Of a stretch of 64,000 nucleotides of DNA, positions 42,321 through 51,326 are shown in pieces. Below the pieces are notes generated by a model. The model was given only the letters and a program-made list of their open reading frames with translations, ran no database searches and had not been told where the DNA came from. The stretch covers positions 62,001 through 126,000 of the forward strand of contig JAZRQO010000017.1 of assembly GCA_045649825.1 (NCBI GenBank), given 5' to 3'. Position 1 is the stretch's first letter, and each line of letters opens with the position of its first letter. Origin of the DNA: RGIG9115 sp045649825 (lineage in GTDB: Bacteria > Bacillota > Clostridia > UBA1381). Position numbers and translations under genes: made by a program.

Positions 42321-44162
42321 ATGCATTATACTGAGCGCGACAAAATTCTTATGCAGGTTCAAAAGCCCACCCGCTATACTGGCGGTGAGCTTAATGCCTG
42401 TATTAAGGATAAAGATAAAGTAAAAATCAGATTTGGTTTTTGCTTTCCTGACCTTTACGAAATTGCTATGTCACATCTGGGCATAAAAATATTGTATCAC
42501 ACTTTGAATAAAAGGGAAGATACATATTGTGAACGTGTTTTTGCTCCATGGACTGATATGGAAGAGCATATGAGAAGCCGTAATATGAAGCTTTTTGCTC
42601 TTGAAACAGGGGACGAGGTTTGCGACTTTGACTTCCTGGGCTTTACACTTCAGTACGAACTTTCATATTCAAATGTTGTAAATATGTTGAATCTTGCAGA
42701 TGTGCCTCTATATTCTGCTGAAAGAACAAAGGACCATCCGTTTGTTTGTGCAGGCGGACCTTGCGCATATAACGCGGAGCCTGTTGCGGATTTTATTGAT
42801 TTCTTTGTGCTTGGAGAAGGTGAAGAAATCATCCACGAGATTATGGATGAATATAATCTGTGGAAAGAAGAAAACGGAACAAGAGAAGATTTTTTGCATA
42901 GAATAGCGAGAATTTCGGGTATATATGTTCCGTCATTCTACGATGTTTCATATAACCCTGACGGAACGATTTCAGAAATTACTCCAAACACTTCTGACGC
43001 TCCTGAAAAAATCAAAAAAAGAATAGTTACTGATTTTTCAAATTGCTTTACTCCCGAAGAAATCATAGTTCCATTCGGTGAAATTGTACATGACAGAGCC
43101 GTTCTTGAAGTGTTCAGAGGTTGCATAAGAGGCTGCCGTTTTTGCCAGGCTGGGTATGTATACCGTCCCGTTCGTGAACGTGATGCAGACAGGCTTTTGA
43201 AAATTGCAGAGAGTCTTTTAAATTCAAGCGGCTATGACGAAATTTCGCTTTCGTCTCTCAGTACAAGTGACTATCGTGATTTGCCTAAGCTTACCGACAA
43301 CCTTATAAATATAACGGAACAGAAAAAAATCAATCTTTCTCTTCCGTCTTTACGCATTGATAATTTTTCTATGGAGCTTATGAACAGAGTTCAGAAGGTA
43401 AGAAAATCAGGTATAACATTTGCACCCGAAGCCGGAACTCAGAGGCTTCGTGATGTTATAAACAAGAACATAACAGAGGAGGACATAACATCTTCCGTCC
43501 GTATGCTTTTCAAGGGTGGCTACACCAATGTGAAGCTTTACTTTATGCTTGGTCTGCCTACTGAAACTGATGAGGATGTAAGCGGTATTGCTGAACTTGC
43601 CGAGAAAGTTCTTTCTGTTTATTTTGAAACTCCGAAAGAGGAAAGAGCGAAAAATATTAATATAACTGTAAGTACGTCAAACTTTATTCCCAAGCCGTTT
43701 ACAGCTTTCCAGTGGGAAAGGCAGATAACACGGGATGAAATGACCGCTAAGCAGGATATACTCAAAGCTTCAATCAAATCCAAACGTATTCGTTACAACT
43801 GGCACGACAGTAAAACAAGCTATCTTGAAGGGGTGTTTGCCCGTGGTGACAGACGTCTTGCACCTGTTATAAAACGTGCTGTAGAGCTTGGTTGTAAATT
43901 TGACGGTTGGGGTGAATATTTCAGATTTGACCTTTGGATGCAGGCGTTTGAGGATTGCGGAATTGACCCTGATTTTTATACTTCCCGTGAGAGAAGCTAT
44001 GGCGAGGTATTACCTTGGGACCACATTGATGTTGGTGTTACAAAAAGCTTCCTTCAAAGAGAAAGTGAAAAGGCGAGAAAGGCTGAAACTACTGCTAATT
44101 GCAGAGAAAAATGTGCAGGCTGCGGCGCCGCATCCTTTAATACGGGGGTTTGCTATGAGTAA
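42321..44162 (+). CDS. TIGR03960 family B12-binding radical SAM protein
   Basis: 613-residue radical SAM protein. The N-terminal third is cobalamin-binding-like; the cluster motif is RGCIRGCRFCQAG (about 268-280; three Cys spaced CxxxCxxC), and TFAPEAGTQRLRDVINK supplies the conserved SAM-binding EAG. A C-terminal CREKCAGCGA gives an extra Cys cluster. Function unknown, though the pair TIGR03960-TIGR03936 usually precedes ribonuclease G and ribosomal protein genes, which suggests RNA or ribosome modification. Its last 8 bases overlap the TIGR03936 gene. Confidence 0.9.
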   Translation: MHYTERDKILMQVQKPTRYTGGELNACIKDKDKVKIRFGFCFPDLYEIAMSHLGIKILYHTLNKREDTYCERVFAPWTDMEEHMRSRNMKLFALETGDEVCDFDFLGFTLQYELSYSNVVNMLNLADVPLYSAERTKDHPFVCAGGPCAYNAEPVADFIDFFVLGEGEEIIHEIMDEYNLWKEENGTREDFLHRIARISGIYVPSFYDVSYNPDGTISEITPNTSDAPEKIKKRIVTDFSNCFTPEEIIVPFGEIVHDRAVLEVFRGCIRGCRFCQAGYVYRPVRERDADRLLKIAESLLNSSGYDEISLSSLSTSDYRDLPKLTDNLINITEQKKINLSLPSLRIDNFSMELMNRVQKVRKSGITFAPEAGTQRLRDVINKNITEEDITSSVRMLFKGGYTNVKLYFMLGLPTETDEDVSGIAELAEKVLSVYFETPKEERAKNINITVSTSNFIPKPFTAFQWERQITRDEMTAKQDILKASIKSKRIRYNWHDSKTSYLEGVFARGDRRLAPVIKRAVELGCKFDGWGEYFRFDLWMQAFEDCGIDPDFYTSRERSYGEVLPWDHIDVGVTKSFLQRESEKARKAETTANCREKCAGCGAASFNTGVCYE

Positions 44163-44817
44163 GTATATTTTGAAATACACAAGAGATGAAAGAGTTAAAT
44201 ATATATCTCATCTTGACTTTATTCGTATGTTCCACAGAACTGTCAGAAGGAGCGGAGTAAATTTTCTTTTCTCCGAAGGCTTTAATCCACATCCTGTAAT
44301 GACAGTGGCAATGCCACTCTCAGTTGGTGTTACATCTGGTGGAGAATATATGAAGGTTGGATTTACTGATGAATTTTCTCCTGCCAAAATAAAAGAAAAA
44401 ATCAATTCATCATTCCCGCCGGGCTTTGAAATAACGGAGATACATAAGCTACAGGGTAAAGAAATAGACCTTACAAAAATAAGATTTGCGGATTACACTG
44501 TTATGGCTGAGCTTGCAGAGGGAGCTTCTGTATGCGACGGCAAAGCGTTGATGGACCGTGAAAGCGTTGTTGTTATGAAAAAATCGAAAAGCGGAGAAAA
44601 GCCATCGGATATACGTCCACACATCAAAATGCTTAGTCTTGCTTCTGTTCACGGAAATGTTGCAACTTATAAAATGAGGCTTTCCTGTTCTAACGACTAT
44701 AATTTAAAGCCGGAAACGGTTATTTCTGCCATGGAGAATTTGTGCGATGGTTTTAAAACCGAGTTTTTATGTATACACCGTGATGGACTTATTTTGCCGG
44801 GCAGCGAAAGGAAATGA
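44155..44817 (+). CDS. TIGR03936 family radical-SAM-associated protein (DUF2344)
   Basis: 220 residues from the ATG at 44155, inside the end of the radical SAM gene. The start YILKYTRDERVKYISHLDFIR and FSEGFNPHPVMTVAMPLSVG mark DUF2344; MKKSKSGEKPSDIRP follows in the second half. No cysteine cluster. It is the obligate neighbour of TIGR03960 proteins and fused to them in some genomes, so the two probably act as one enzyme. Here ribonuclease G and rplU do not follow; an HD-domain gene does, 5 bases on. Confidence 0.9.
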   Translation: MSKYILKYTRDERVKYISHLDFIRMFHRTVRRSGVNFLFSEGFNPHPVMTVAMPLSVGVTSGGEYMKVGFTDEFSPAKIKEKINSSFPPGFEITEIHKLQGKEIDLTKIRFADYTVMAELAEGASVCDGKALMDRESVVVMKKSKSGEKPSDIRPHIKMLSLASVHGNVATYKMRLSCSNDYNLKPETVISAMENLCDGFKTEFLCIHRDGLILPGSERK

Positions 44818-44822
44818 TATAA

Positions 44823-46013
44823 ATGATAACAAAATCATTGATTTCTATGATATATGAAGCTTCATCCATTCAGCGTTGGAATGACCACATTCGGCCGTGG
44901 GTTGGCTTTACTGAACTTGATAAGCAATCTCACAAAATGTTCTATGCTTATGTTCTTGCGAAATGTGAGGGTGACGAGGTTGACTATCAGAAGCTTATTG
45001 AAGGTGGCATATTTGAATTTTTTCACAGAATAATCGTAACGGATATAAAACCGCCCATATATCATAAGCTTGTAAAGGAAAAGGGAAGTCAGCTTAATGA
45101 ATGGGTGTTTACTCAGCTTAAAGATGTTCTTTCGCCATTAAATGGCGGCTTCTATGAACGAATGATGGAGTATTACAGAAACCCTGAATATGCAAAGCTT
45201 GAAAAGGAAATTCTTAAAGCAGCACATTATCAGGCGTCGTTCTTTGAATTTCAGGTAATATATCCTCTCAACAAAGAAACCTACGGCATTGAAGCGGTAA
45301 AGAGGGAAATGTATCAGGGGCTTGCAGCTTGTGATACCTTTGCGGGTTATAAGTATTTTATGGGCAGCCCGTACCTTAAAGAATTTCTTTTGCTTTTGGG
45401 TAAGCTCCGCTATCAGCAAAGGTGGTCCAAAGCTTCAAGAGTACCAAATACATTTGTTATGGGGCATATGCTGGTTGTTGCAATTTTATCGTATTTTTCA
45501 TCACTTGAGGCAAATGCCTGCAAGTCAAGATGTGTTAATAACTTCCTTGGCGGTTTGTTCCACGATATGCCCGAAGTTCTTACACGTGATATTGTTTCTC
45601 CTGTGAAATCAGGAGTTGACGGTCTTGACGATATTATAAAAAGTATAGAAGATGAACAGGTTGAAAGCACTATATATCCGCTTCTTCCAAAGAGCTGGCA
45701 CAGTCAGATACGATATTTCATTCAGGATGAATTTGCTTCCAAGATTATAAATAACGGCGAAGTTACTGTTGTTTCTTCTGATGAAATCTGTAGTAAGTAT
45801 AATGACGACGCATACTGTCCTATAGACGGAGAAATTATCCGTTGCTGCGACCATTTGTCAGCATATATGGAGGCGTACCTTTCAATGGAATACGGAATAC
45901 GTCCGAGAGCCCTTATATCGGGTTATACAAATCTTCGTCTTGCATATGAAAACAAAGTTGTTGCAGGTATTAATTTTGGTGAAATATTCAGATATTTTGA
46001 AATAGATTGTTAA
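44823..46013 (+). CDS. HD-domain phosphohydrolase, large YfbR-like
   Basis: 396-residue HD-superfamily protein. The metal-binding residues appear in the second half: MGHMLVVAIL, GGLFHDMPEVLTRDIVSPVK (His-Asp pair) and the late CDHLSAYMEA. This resembles YfbR-type dNMP phosphohydrolases, but the N-terminal 180 residues (SHKMFYAYVLAKCEG, then EFFHRIIVTDIKPPIYHKLV) form another, HD-like half that I cannot place. Substrate unknown; nucleotides or phosphorylated RNA ends are possible. AAAGGAA is the ribosome binding site; recX starts 3 bases after the stop. Confidence 0.82.
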   Translation: MITKSLISMIYEASSIQRWNDHIRPWVGFTELDKQSHKMFYAYVLAKCEGDEVDYQKLIEGGIFEFFHRIIVTDIKPPIYHKLVKEKGSQLNEWVFTQLKDVLSPLNGGFYERMMEYYRNPEYAKLEKEILKAAHYQASFFEFQVIYPLNKETYGIEAVKREMYQGLAACDTFAGYKYFMGSPYLKEFLLLLGKLRYQQRWSKASRVPNTFVMGHMLVVAILSYFSSLEANACKSRCVNNFLGGLFHDMPEVLTRDIVSPVKSGVDGLDDIIKSIEDEQVESTIYPLLPKSWHSQIRYFIQDEFASKIINNGEVTVVSSDEICSKYNDDAYCPIDGEIIRCCDHLSAYMEAYLSMEYGIRPRALISGYTNLRLAYENKVVAGINFGEIFRYFEIDC

Positions 46014-46016
46014 AAT

Positions 46017-46484
46017 ATGAATAACGAAAAAACATTAACACGCGAACAAACGAAAGAAAAAGCACTTAGGCTACTTGAATACAGAAGTCACAGCGTGTCA
46101 GAACTTCGTCAAAAACTTCGTCTGAAAGGCGGACTGGACGAAGATATAGACTTAGCTATTGAATTTTGTGTTGAATACGGATTTCTTGATGATGAAAAGT
46201 ATGCAGTGCTTCTTGCACGTGATTTGAGTAATTTAAAGAAATTTGGTAAAAACCGTATTAAATCAGAGCTTATTCACAAAGGGATTTCACCTGATATTGC
46301 AGAAATGGCACTTTCAGAGATTGAGGATAATGAAGATGAGCTTTTAAGGCTTGCAGAAAAGAAACTAAAAGGTGATTTTGACAGAAAAAACTGTGATAAA
46401 GCTGTGAGATTTCTATTATACAGAGGTTATGATCTTAGTGATATTAAAAATGCTATAGAAAGGCTGAAATCAGATGAAATATAA
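46017..46484 (+). CDS. recX: Regulatory protein RecX
   Basis: 155-residue RecX family modulator of RecA filaments. Three-helix repeats are visible: KALRLLEYRSHSVSELRQKL near 15-35, VEYGFLDDEKYAVLLARDL near 58-76, FGKNRIKSELIHKGI near 82-97, and KAVRFLLYRGYDLSDI near the end. recA is not in the window. The ribosome binding site is poor, so translation is probably coupled to the HD gene 3 bases upstream. It overlaps rimO by 11 bases. Confidence 0.9.
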   Translation: MNNEKTLTREQTKEKALRLLEYRSHSVSELRQKLRLKGGLDEDIDLAIEFCVEYGFLDDEKYAVLLARDLSNLKKFGKNRIKSELIHKGISPDIAEMALSEIEDNEDELLRLAEKKLKGDFDRKNCDKAVRFLLYRGYDLSDIKNAIERLKSDEI

Positions 46485-47799
46485 TGTGGGGATGATTTCC
46501 CTTGGCTGTGCGAAGAACAGGACAGATTCTGAAATAATGCTTGGTATTCTTGCCGAAAAAGGCTTTGGTATTGTTAACGAGCCTGCAGAGGCAGATGTTT
46601 TGATTGTAAATACCTGTGGGTTTATTGAAGCTGCAAAACAGGAATCAATTGATACTATCCTTGAAATGGCAGAATATAAAGACGATAAGTGTAAGCTTCT
46701 TGTAGTAACGGGTTGCCTTGCCGAAAGATACAACAAAGAGGTCTTAAAAGAATTTCCTGAAATAAATGCTATAGTCGGCGTTGGTGATTATCATAAAATT
46801 GCAGAAATTATAGATGAAGCTATGGGAGGCACAAGACCTGCTTTATACGGCCATATGAACTGTGATGTACCTGAGGGGCTTCCGAGGATACTTACCACAG
46901 GCAATACAACTGCTTATATTAAAATTGCTGAGGGCTGCGATAATAATTGCACTTACTGCGCAATCCCAAAAATCCGTGGCAAATACAGAAGCCGCAGAAT
47001 GGAAGATATTGTTTCCGAAGCCCGTGACCTTGCAGAGTCAGGTATAAAAGAGCTTATAGTTATAGCGCAAGATACTACAAGATACGGTAAAGATATTTAT
47101 GGTAAGTATACTCTTGCTGAACTTCTTAAAAAGCTTTGTGAAATAGATGGCTTTCGTTGGATACGTGTCCATTATTTTTATACCGAAGCAATAACTGACG
47201 AGCTTATAGTCCTTTTCGGAACTGAACCGAAGCTATGCCCATATGTGGATATGCCCATTCAGCATATAAACAACACCATTCTCCGAAGAATGGCTCGAAG
47301 AACCACAGGCGAACAGATAAGAGAAACAATTGAAAAGCTTCGAATGGTTGTTCCCGATATTACAATCAGAACTTCGATTATTGTTGGTTTCCCCGGCGAA
47401 ACTGAGGAACAGTTTGAAGAACTTTGCGAATTTATCAAAGAAGCCCGCCTTGAACGCGTGGGGGTGTTCGCTTTTTCAGAGGAAGAAGGCACAGCTGCGG
47501 CGGATTTTGAAGATAAGATTGATGAAGAAACTAAGAACAGGCGTCTCGAAACCCTCATGGGAATTCAAAAGGAAATCAGTCTTGAAAATAATAAACGCAA
47601 GCTTGGTAAAAAGCTTACAGTGCTTTGTGAGGGCTACGACGAAGAAAGCTATCTATATTTTGGTCGAAGCTCAGGTGACAGTGTAGATGTTGACGGAAAT
47701 GTATATTTTGCTGCCGACAGGGAGATTTTACCCGGCGAATTTGTTACGGTTGAAATTCTTGACTGTGATGAATATGACCTTACAGGAAAAACAGTTTGA
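46474..47799 (+). CDS. rimO: Ribosomal protein S12 methylthiotransferase RimO
   Basis: Radical SAM enzyme with two 4Fe-4S clusters that adds a methylthio group to the conserved Asp of ribosomal protein S12. The UPF0004 domain starts VGMISLGCAKNRTDSEIML with Cys at 11 and further Cys in NTCGF and TGCLAE. The radical SAM motif is EGCDNNCTYCAIPKIRGKYRSR-like (CxxxCxxC near 150). QHINNTILRRMARR and a C-terminal TRAM domain follow. The start IRGxxRSR and LGCAKN pattern distinguish it from MiaB. 441 residues, normal. AAAGG 11 bases before the ATG lies inside recX. Confidence 0.94.
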   Translation: MKYNVGMISLGCAKNRTDSEIMLGILAEKGFGIVNEPAEADVLIVNTCGFIEAAKQESIDTILEMAEYKDDKCKLLVVTGCLAERYNKEVLKEFPEINAIVGVGDYHKIAEIIDEAMGGTRPALYGHMNCDVPEGLPRILTTGNTTAYIKIAEGCDNNCTYCAIPKIRGKYRSRRMEDIVSEARDLAESGIKELIVIAQDTTRYGKDIYGKYTLAELLKKLCEIDGFRWIRVHYFYTEAITDELIVLFGTEPKLCPYVDMPIQHINNTILRRMARRTTGEQIRETIEKLRMVVPDITIRTSIIVGFPGETEEQFEELCEFIKEARLERVGVFAFSEEEGTAAADFEDKIDEETKNRRLETLMGIQKEISLENNKRKLGKKLTVLCEGYDEESYLYFGRSSGDSVDVDGNVYFAADREILPGEFVTVEILDCDEYDLTGKTV

Positions 47800-47826
47800 T
47801 TTTTTGAAAGAGAAAGGAACTTGATT

Positions 47827-48375
47827 ATGAATACACCAAATAAATTAACAGTACTTCGTATGCTCTTAGTACCTGTATTTATGGTTTTTGCACTCATTAA
47901 CGGTGCGTTTTGTCAGACTATTGCACTTATTGTATTTGCTCTTGCATCCTTTACAGATTATCTTGACGGCAAAATTGCACGGGCGCAGGGGCTTGTTACC
48001 ACCTTTGGTAAGTTTATGGACCCCCTTGCCGATAAGCTTCTTACAACGGCAGCATTTCTTGTGTTTATGGATAAAGGACTTATTTCACCATGGGTTATTA
48101 TAATTGTGCTTTTCCGTGAATTTGCAGTAAGCGGTATAAGGCTCGTTGCAGCAGGTACCGGTGAAGTTATAGCTGCAAGCTGGTGGGGGAAGCTCAAAAC
48201 CGTTTCACAGATGGTTGCAATTATTCTCACATTTGTACTTATCATAGTTCCTGTTTTCACTGAAAGTGTAAACTATATCATTGTGAACATAGCAGTTTGG
48301 ATTTCTACCGTTCTTACCCTTGTAAGCGGTTGGGACTATATTTATAAAAATAAGAACTTACTTCAGTTTAAATAA
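47827..48375 (+). CDS. pgsA: CDP-diacylglycerol--glycerol-3-phosphate 3-phosphatidyltransferase
   Basis: Makes phosphatidylglycerophosphate, the committed step to phosphatidylglycerol. 182 residues with about five membrane helices. The CDP-alcohol phosphotransferase motif is FTDYLDGKIARAQGL followed by GKFMDPLADKLL (the DG-AR-G-D-D pattern, about 39-66). GAAAGGAAC supports the ATG at 47827 over the TTG at 47821. It sits between rimO and mltG, as often in Clostridia. Confidence 0.94.
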   Translation: MNTPNKLTVLRMLLVPVFMVFALINGAFCQTIALIVFALASFTDYLDGKIARAQGLVTTFGKFMDPLADKLLTTAAFLVFMDKGLISPWVIIIVLFREFAVSGIRLVAAGTGEVIAASWWGKLKTVSQMVAIILTFVLIIVPVFTESVNYIIVNIAVWISTVLTLVSGWDYIYKNKNLLQFK

Positions 48376-48393
48376 TTAAAAAGGAAAAACTTT

Positions 48394-49404
48394 ATGAGTA
48401 TACAAGTTGAAGAAAAGAAATATCCTATGAAGCTGTTGGCTTTGCTTCTAACAGTTATACTTGTTGCACTTATAATAATAACTTGTCTGTTTGTTGCAAG
48501 CGATGTTATGAATGTAAAAAAAGGCGACGTGTTTATTGTTGAAGAAGGCTTTACTGTTAACAGAACTGCTGCTGAGCTTTCGGAAAAAGGTATAATAGAA
48601 TTTCCTTTTATTTTCAGAGTTGTTTCGAGAATAAACGGAACGGATGTTAAAATCAAGCCCGGCAGAGTAGTTATAAGCAGCGGAATGAGTTATTTTGAAA
48701 TACTTAATTTGCTTGCAAATCCGGAAACGACATTGACAAAGGTTCTTATTCCTGAAGGTCTGGAGCTTAAAGAAATAGCGGATAAATTATCTGAATTTGT
48801 ATCAAAAGAGGAGTTTTACGAAGCCCTCAAAAAAGAATATGATTACCGTTTTCTTAAAAGTGTTCCTGAAAGAGAATATAAGCTTGAGGGATATCTTTTT
48901 CCGGCAACCTACGAAATCAAGCAGGGTATGACTGCAGAAGAAATTGTGGATATGATGCTCAAAACCTTTGATGAAGTCTTTAAGGATGAGTATTATTCAC
49001 GTGCGCAAGAGCTTGGAATGTCGATTGACGAAATTGTAACTCTTGCTTCAATAATTGAACGTGAGTCAAATTCAGGTGAAGAACGTCCGAAAGTTGCAGG
49101 GGTGTTCTATAACAGGCTTAATAGGAGTATGAGGCTCCAATCCTGTGCAACCGTTCAGTATATTCTTAAAGAACGAAAAGCAGTGCTTTCAACTGCTGAT
49201 ACAAGAATTGAATCGCCATATAACACTTATCTTAACAACGGTTTGCCTCCGGGACCTATTGCATCTCCCGGTGAGGAATGTATAAAAGCGGCTCTTTATC
49301 CTGAAAATACAGATGCACTTTATTTTGTTCTCGGTGCAGACGGAAAACATATTTTTTCTGCCACATATGACGAACATCTTGCTGCGAAAAACGGAGGACA
49401 ATGA
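48394..49404 (+). CDS. mltG: Endolytic murein transglycosylase MltG
   Basis: Membrane-anchored lytic transglycosylase (YceG fold) that cuts nascent glycan strands near their start. 336 residues: one membrane helix (about 10-35), LysM-like domain, then the catalytic domain with LEGYLFPATYEI near 165, SIIERESNSGEERPKVAGVF (catalytic Glu near 220) and PYNTYLNNGLPPGPIASPG near 270. The next gene overlaps its stop by one base. The order mltG-trmR-trhP matches yrrL-yrrM-yrrN-yrrO of Bacillus subtilis. Confidence 0.95.
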   Translation: MSIQVEEKKYPMKLLALLLTVILVALIIITCLFVASDVMNVKKGDVFIVEEGFTVNRTAAELSEKGIIEFPFIFRVVSRINGTDVKIKPGRVVISSGMSYFEILNLLANPETTLTKVLIPEGLELKEIADKLSEFVSKEEFYEALKKEYDYRFLKSVPEREYKLEGYLFPATYEIKQGMTAEEIVDMMLKTFDEVFKDEYYSRAQELGMSIDEIVTLASIIERESNSGEERPKVAGVFYNRLNRSMRLQSCATVQYILKERKAVLSTADTRIESPYNTYLNNGLPPGPIASPGEECIKAALYPENTDALYFVLGADGKHIFSATYDEHLAAKNGGQ

Positions 49405-50069
49405 TGGTTGAATATGAAAAAGACGGAATAGTACAGGAGTATGTAACTGACTATATCCGCAATTCGCTTAAACCGAGAGAAGGTCTTTTGGCTGAAATGG
49501 AGAAATATGCTAAAGAAAATGATGTTCCAATTGTTCAGCCTGAAACTTCAAAATTTATTGAAACATTTATTATGTCAAATAAGCCGAAACGAATTCTCGA
49601 AATAGGCTGCGCCATAGGGTATTCTGCTATTGTTATGGCAAGCGCTTCGCCTGAAGCTGAAATTATAACTCTTGAATTTGATGAAAACATTGTAGAAATC
49701 GCCAGACAAAATATAAAAAAAGCAGAGCTTTCACACAGGATTAAGGTTGTTTATGCTGATGCCAGAGATTATATCCCGTATATGGATAATGATGATTATT
49801 TTGACCTTGTATTTCTTGACGGTCCTAAGGCTCATTATATCAATATGCTTGAAGACTGTATCAGGCTTCTTAAAACAGGCGGAATACTTATGTGTGACAA
49901 TATTTTGTATAAGGGTATGACTGCAGACGACAGTCTGATTATCAAACGTAAACTTACTATTGTAAAACGCCTCAGAAAATTTATTGATGAACTGACTGAA
50001 CGTGATGATATAGAAACGTCAATACTTACAATCGGTGATGGAATGACGGTTTCAGTTAAAAAGTATTAG
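49404..50069 (+). CDS. trmR: tRNA 5-hydroxyuridine methyltransferase (O-methyltransferase family)
   Basis: SAM-dependent O-methyltransferase of family 3 (COMT-like). 221 residues; motif I is ILEIGCAIGYSAIVMA near 70, with TLEFDENIVEIARQNI and the metal-binding DLVFLDGPKAHY and MCDNILYKG following. Because it lies between mltG and a U32 protein exactly as Bacillus yrrM does, TrmR is the likely identity: it methylates 5-hydroxyuridine at position 34 of certain tRNAs to 5-methoxyuridine. The ATG at 49404 is favoured over 49401 by the spacing to GGAGG (49393-49397). Confidence 0.85.
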   Translation: MVEYEKDGIVQEYVTDYIRNSLKPREGLLAEMEKYAKENDVPIVQPETSKFIETFIMSNKPKRILEIGCAIGYSAIVMASASPEAEIITLEFDENIVEIARQNIKKAELSHRIKVVYADARDYIPYMDNDDYFDLVFLDGPKAHYINMLEDCIRLLKTGGILMCDNILYKGMTADDSLIIKRKLTIVKRLRKFIDELTERDDIETSILTIGDGMTVSVKKY

Positions 50070-50081
50070 GAGAAAAAATCA

Positions 50082-51326
50082 ATGGAAAAACCCGAACTTC
50101 TGGCTCCCGGCGGGAGTCTTGAAAAACTTAAAATTGCAATTGACTACGGTGCAGACGCAGTATATGTGGGCGGTGAAGCATTTTCCCTTCGTGTTGCTGC
50201 TGAAAATTTCACTATTCCCGAGCTTATTGAGGGACTTCGCTATGCACATGACAGAGGAAAGAAAGTGTATCTTACTGCAAATATACTTCCTCATAACGCA
50301 GATATTGAGGAGTTTAAAGAGTATCTTAATGAAATATCACCTTTGGGATTTGACGGTATTCTCGTATCAGACCCGGGTATGTTTTCAATTGTTAAGGATA
50401 AATGTCCTGAATTGCCTATACACATAAGTACCCAGGCGAATAACGTCAATTATGCATCTGCTCAGTTCTGGAAGAGTATGGGTGCAGACCGTGTTGTTCT
50501 TGCACGTGAAATGAGCTTTAAAGAAATTGCAGAAATACGCGACAAAAATCCTGATCTTGAACTTGAAGCTTTTGTTCATGGGGCAATGTGTATTTCCTAT
50601 TCGGGAAGATGTCTTTTATCTAACTATATGACGGGCAGGGATTCAAATAAAGGTGCCTGTGCCCATCCCTGCAGATGGAATTATTCCCTCGTTGAACAAA
50701 CTCGTCCTGGAGAATATTTTGATATTTATGAAAACGACAGAGGTACTTTTATATTTAACTCAAAAGACCTTTGTATGATAGAACATATCCCTGAGCTTGT
50801 TAAAAGCGGAATAACGAGCTTTAAGCTTGAGGGTAGAGTTAAGACTGAGTACTACGTTGCAACGGTTGTAGGGGCTTACAGGCGTGAAATAGACAAATAT
50901 TTTGCCGATCCCGAAAATTACACCTTTGACGGAACTGAACTTCATGAGCTTATGAAGGTGAGCCACAGACCTTATATAACAGGCTTTTACTTCGGTCGAC
51001 CTGAAGGTAAAGCCCAGGTATACACATCTAATTCCTACATTCGCCATTATGACCTTATAGGTATTGTTACGGATTATGATGATAATACGGGGATTATGAC
51101 AATTTCACAGCGTAACAGATTTTATTCTGGTGAAGAAATAGAGATAATTTCTCCCGGTCGGCCTTGTTTTTCACAGATAGTGGGAGAGATGAAGAACGAT
51201 AAAGATGAAATTATTACGGTTGCTCCACACGCAGCTATGACTGTGAGAATGAAAGCAGACAAGCCTGTTGTAAAAGGCTCTATGTTAAGACGCGGAGAAA
51301 TACCACCGGAAGGGGATGGTGAGTAA
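50082..51326 (+). CDS. trhP: U32-family protein, probable tRNA U34 hydroxylation protein TrhP
   Basis: Peptidase-U32 family protein of 414 residues; TrhP (YegQ/YrrO) makes 5-hydroxyuridine at tRNA position 34 from prephenate rather than acting as a peptidase. PELLAPGGSLEKLKIAIDYG opens the barrel, with DAVYVGGEAFSLR; the cluster-ligand signature is EAFVHGAMCISYSGRCLLS followed by KGACAHPCRW (Cys set near 170-195). FKLEGRVKTEYYVA and the C-terminal beta domain (YDLIGIVTDYDD) follow. The trmR neighbour, whose substrate it would make, supports this. Bacillus has two tandem U32 genes here; only the longer type is present. Confidence 0.87.
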   Translation: MEKPELLAPGGSLEKLKIAIDYGADAVYVGGEAFSLRVAAENFTIPELIEGLRYAHDRGKKVYLTANILPHNADIEEFKEYLNEISPLGFDGILVSDPGMFSIVKDKCPELPIHISTQANNVNYASAQFWKSMGADRVVLAREMSFKEIAEIRDKNPDLELEAFVHGAMCISYSGRCLLSNYMTGRDSNKGACAHPCRWNYSLVEQTRPGEYFDIYENDRGTFIFNSKDLCMIEHIPELVKSGITSFKLEGRVKTEYYVATVVGAYRREIDKYFADPENYTFDGTELHELMKVSHRPYITGFYFGRPEGKAQVYTSNSYIRHYDLIGIVTDYDDNTGIMTISQRNRFYSGEEIEIISPGRPCFSQIVGEMKNDKDEIITVAPHAAMTVRMKADKPVVKGSMLRRGEIPPEGDGE

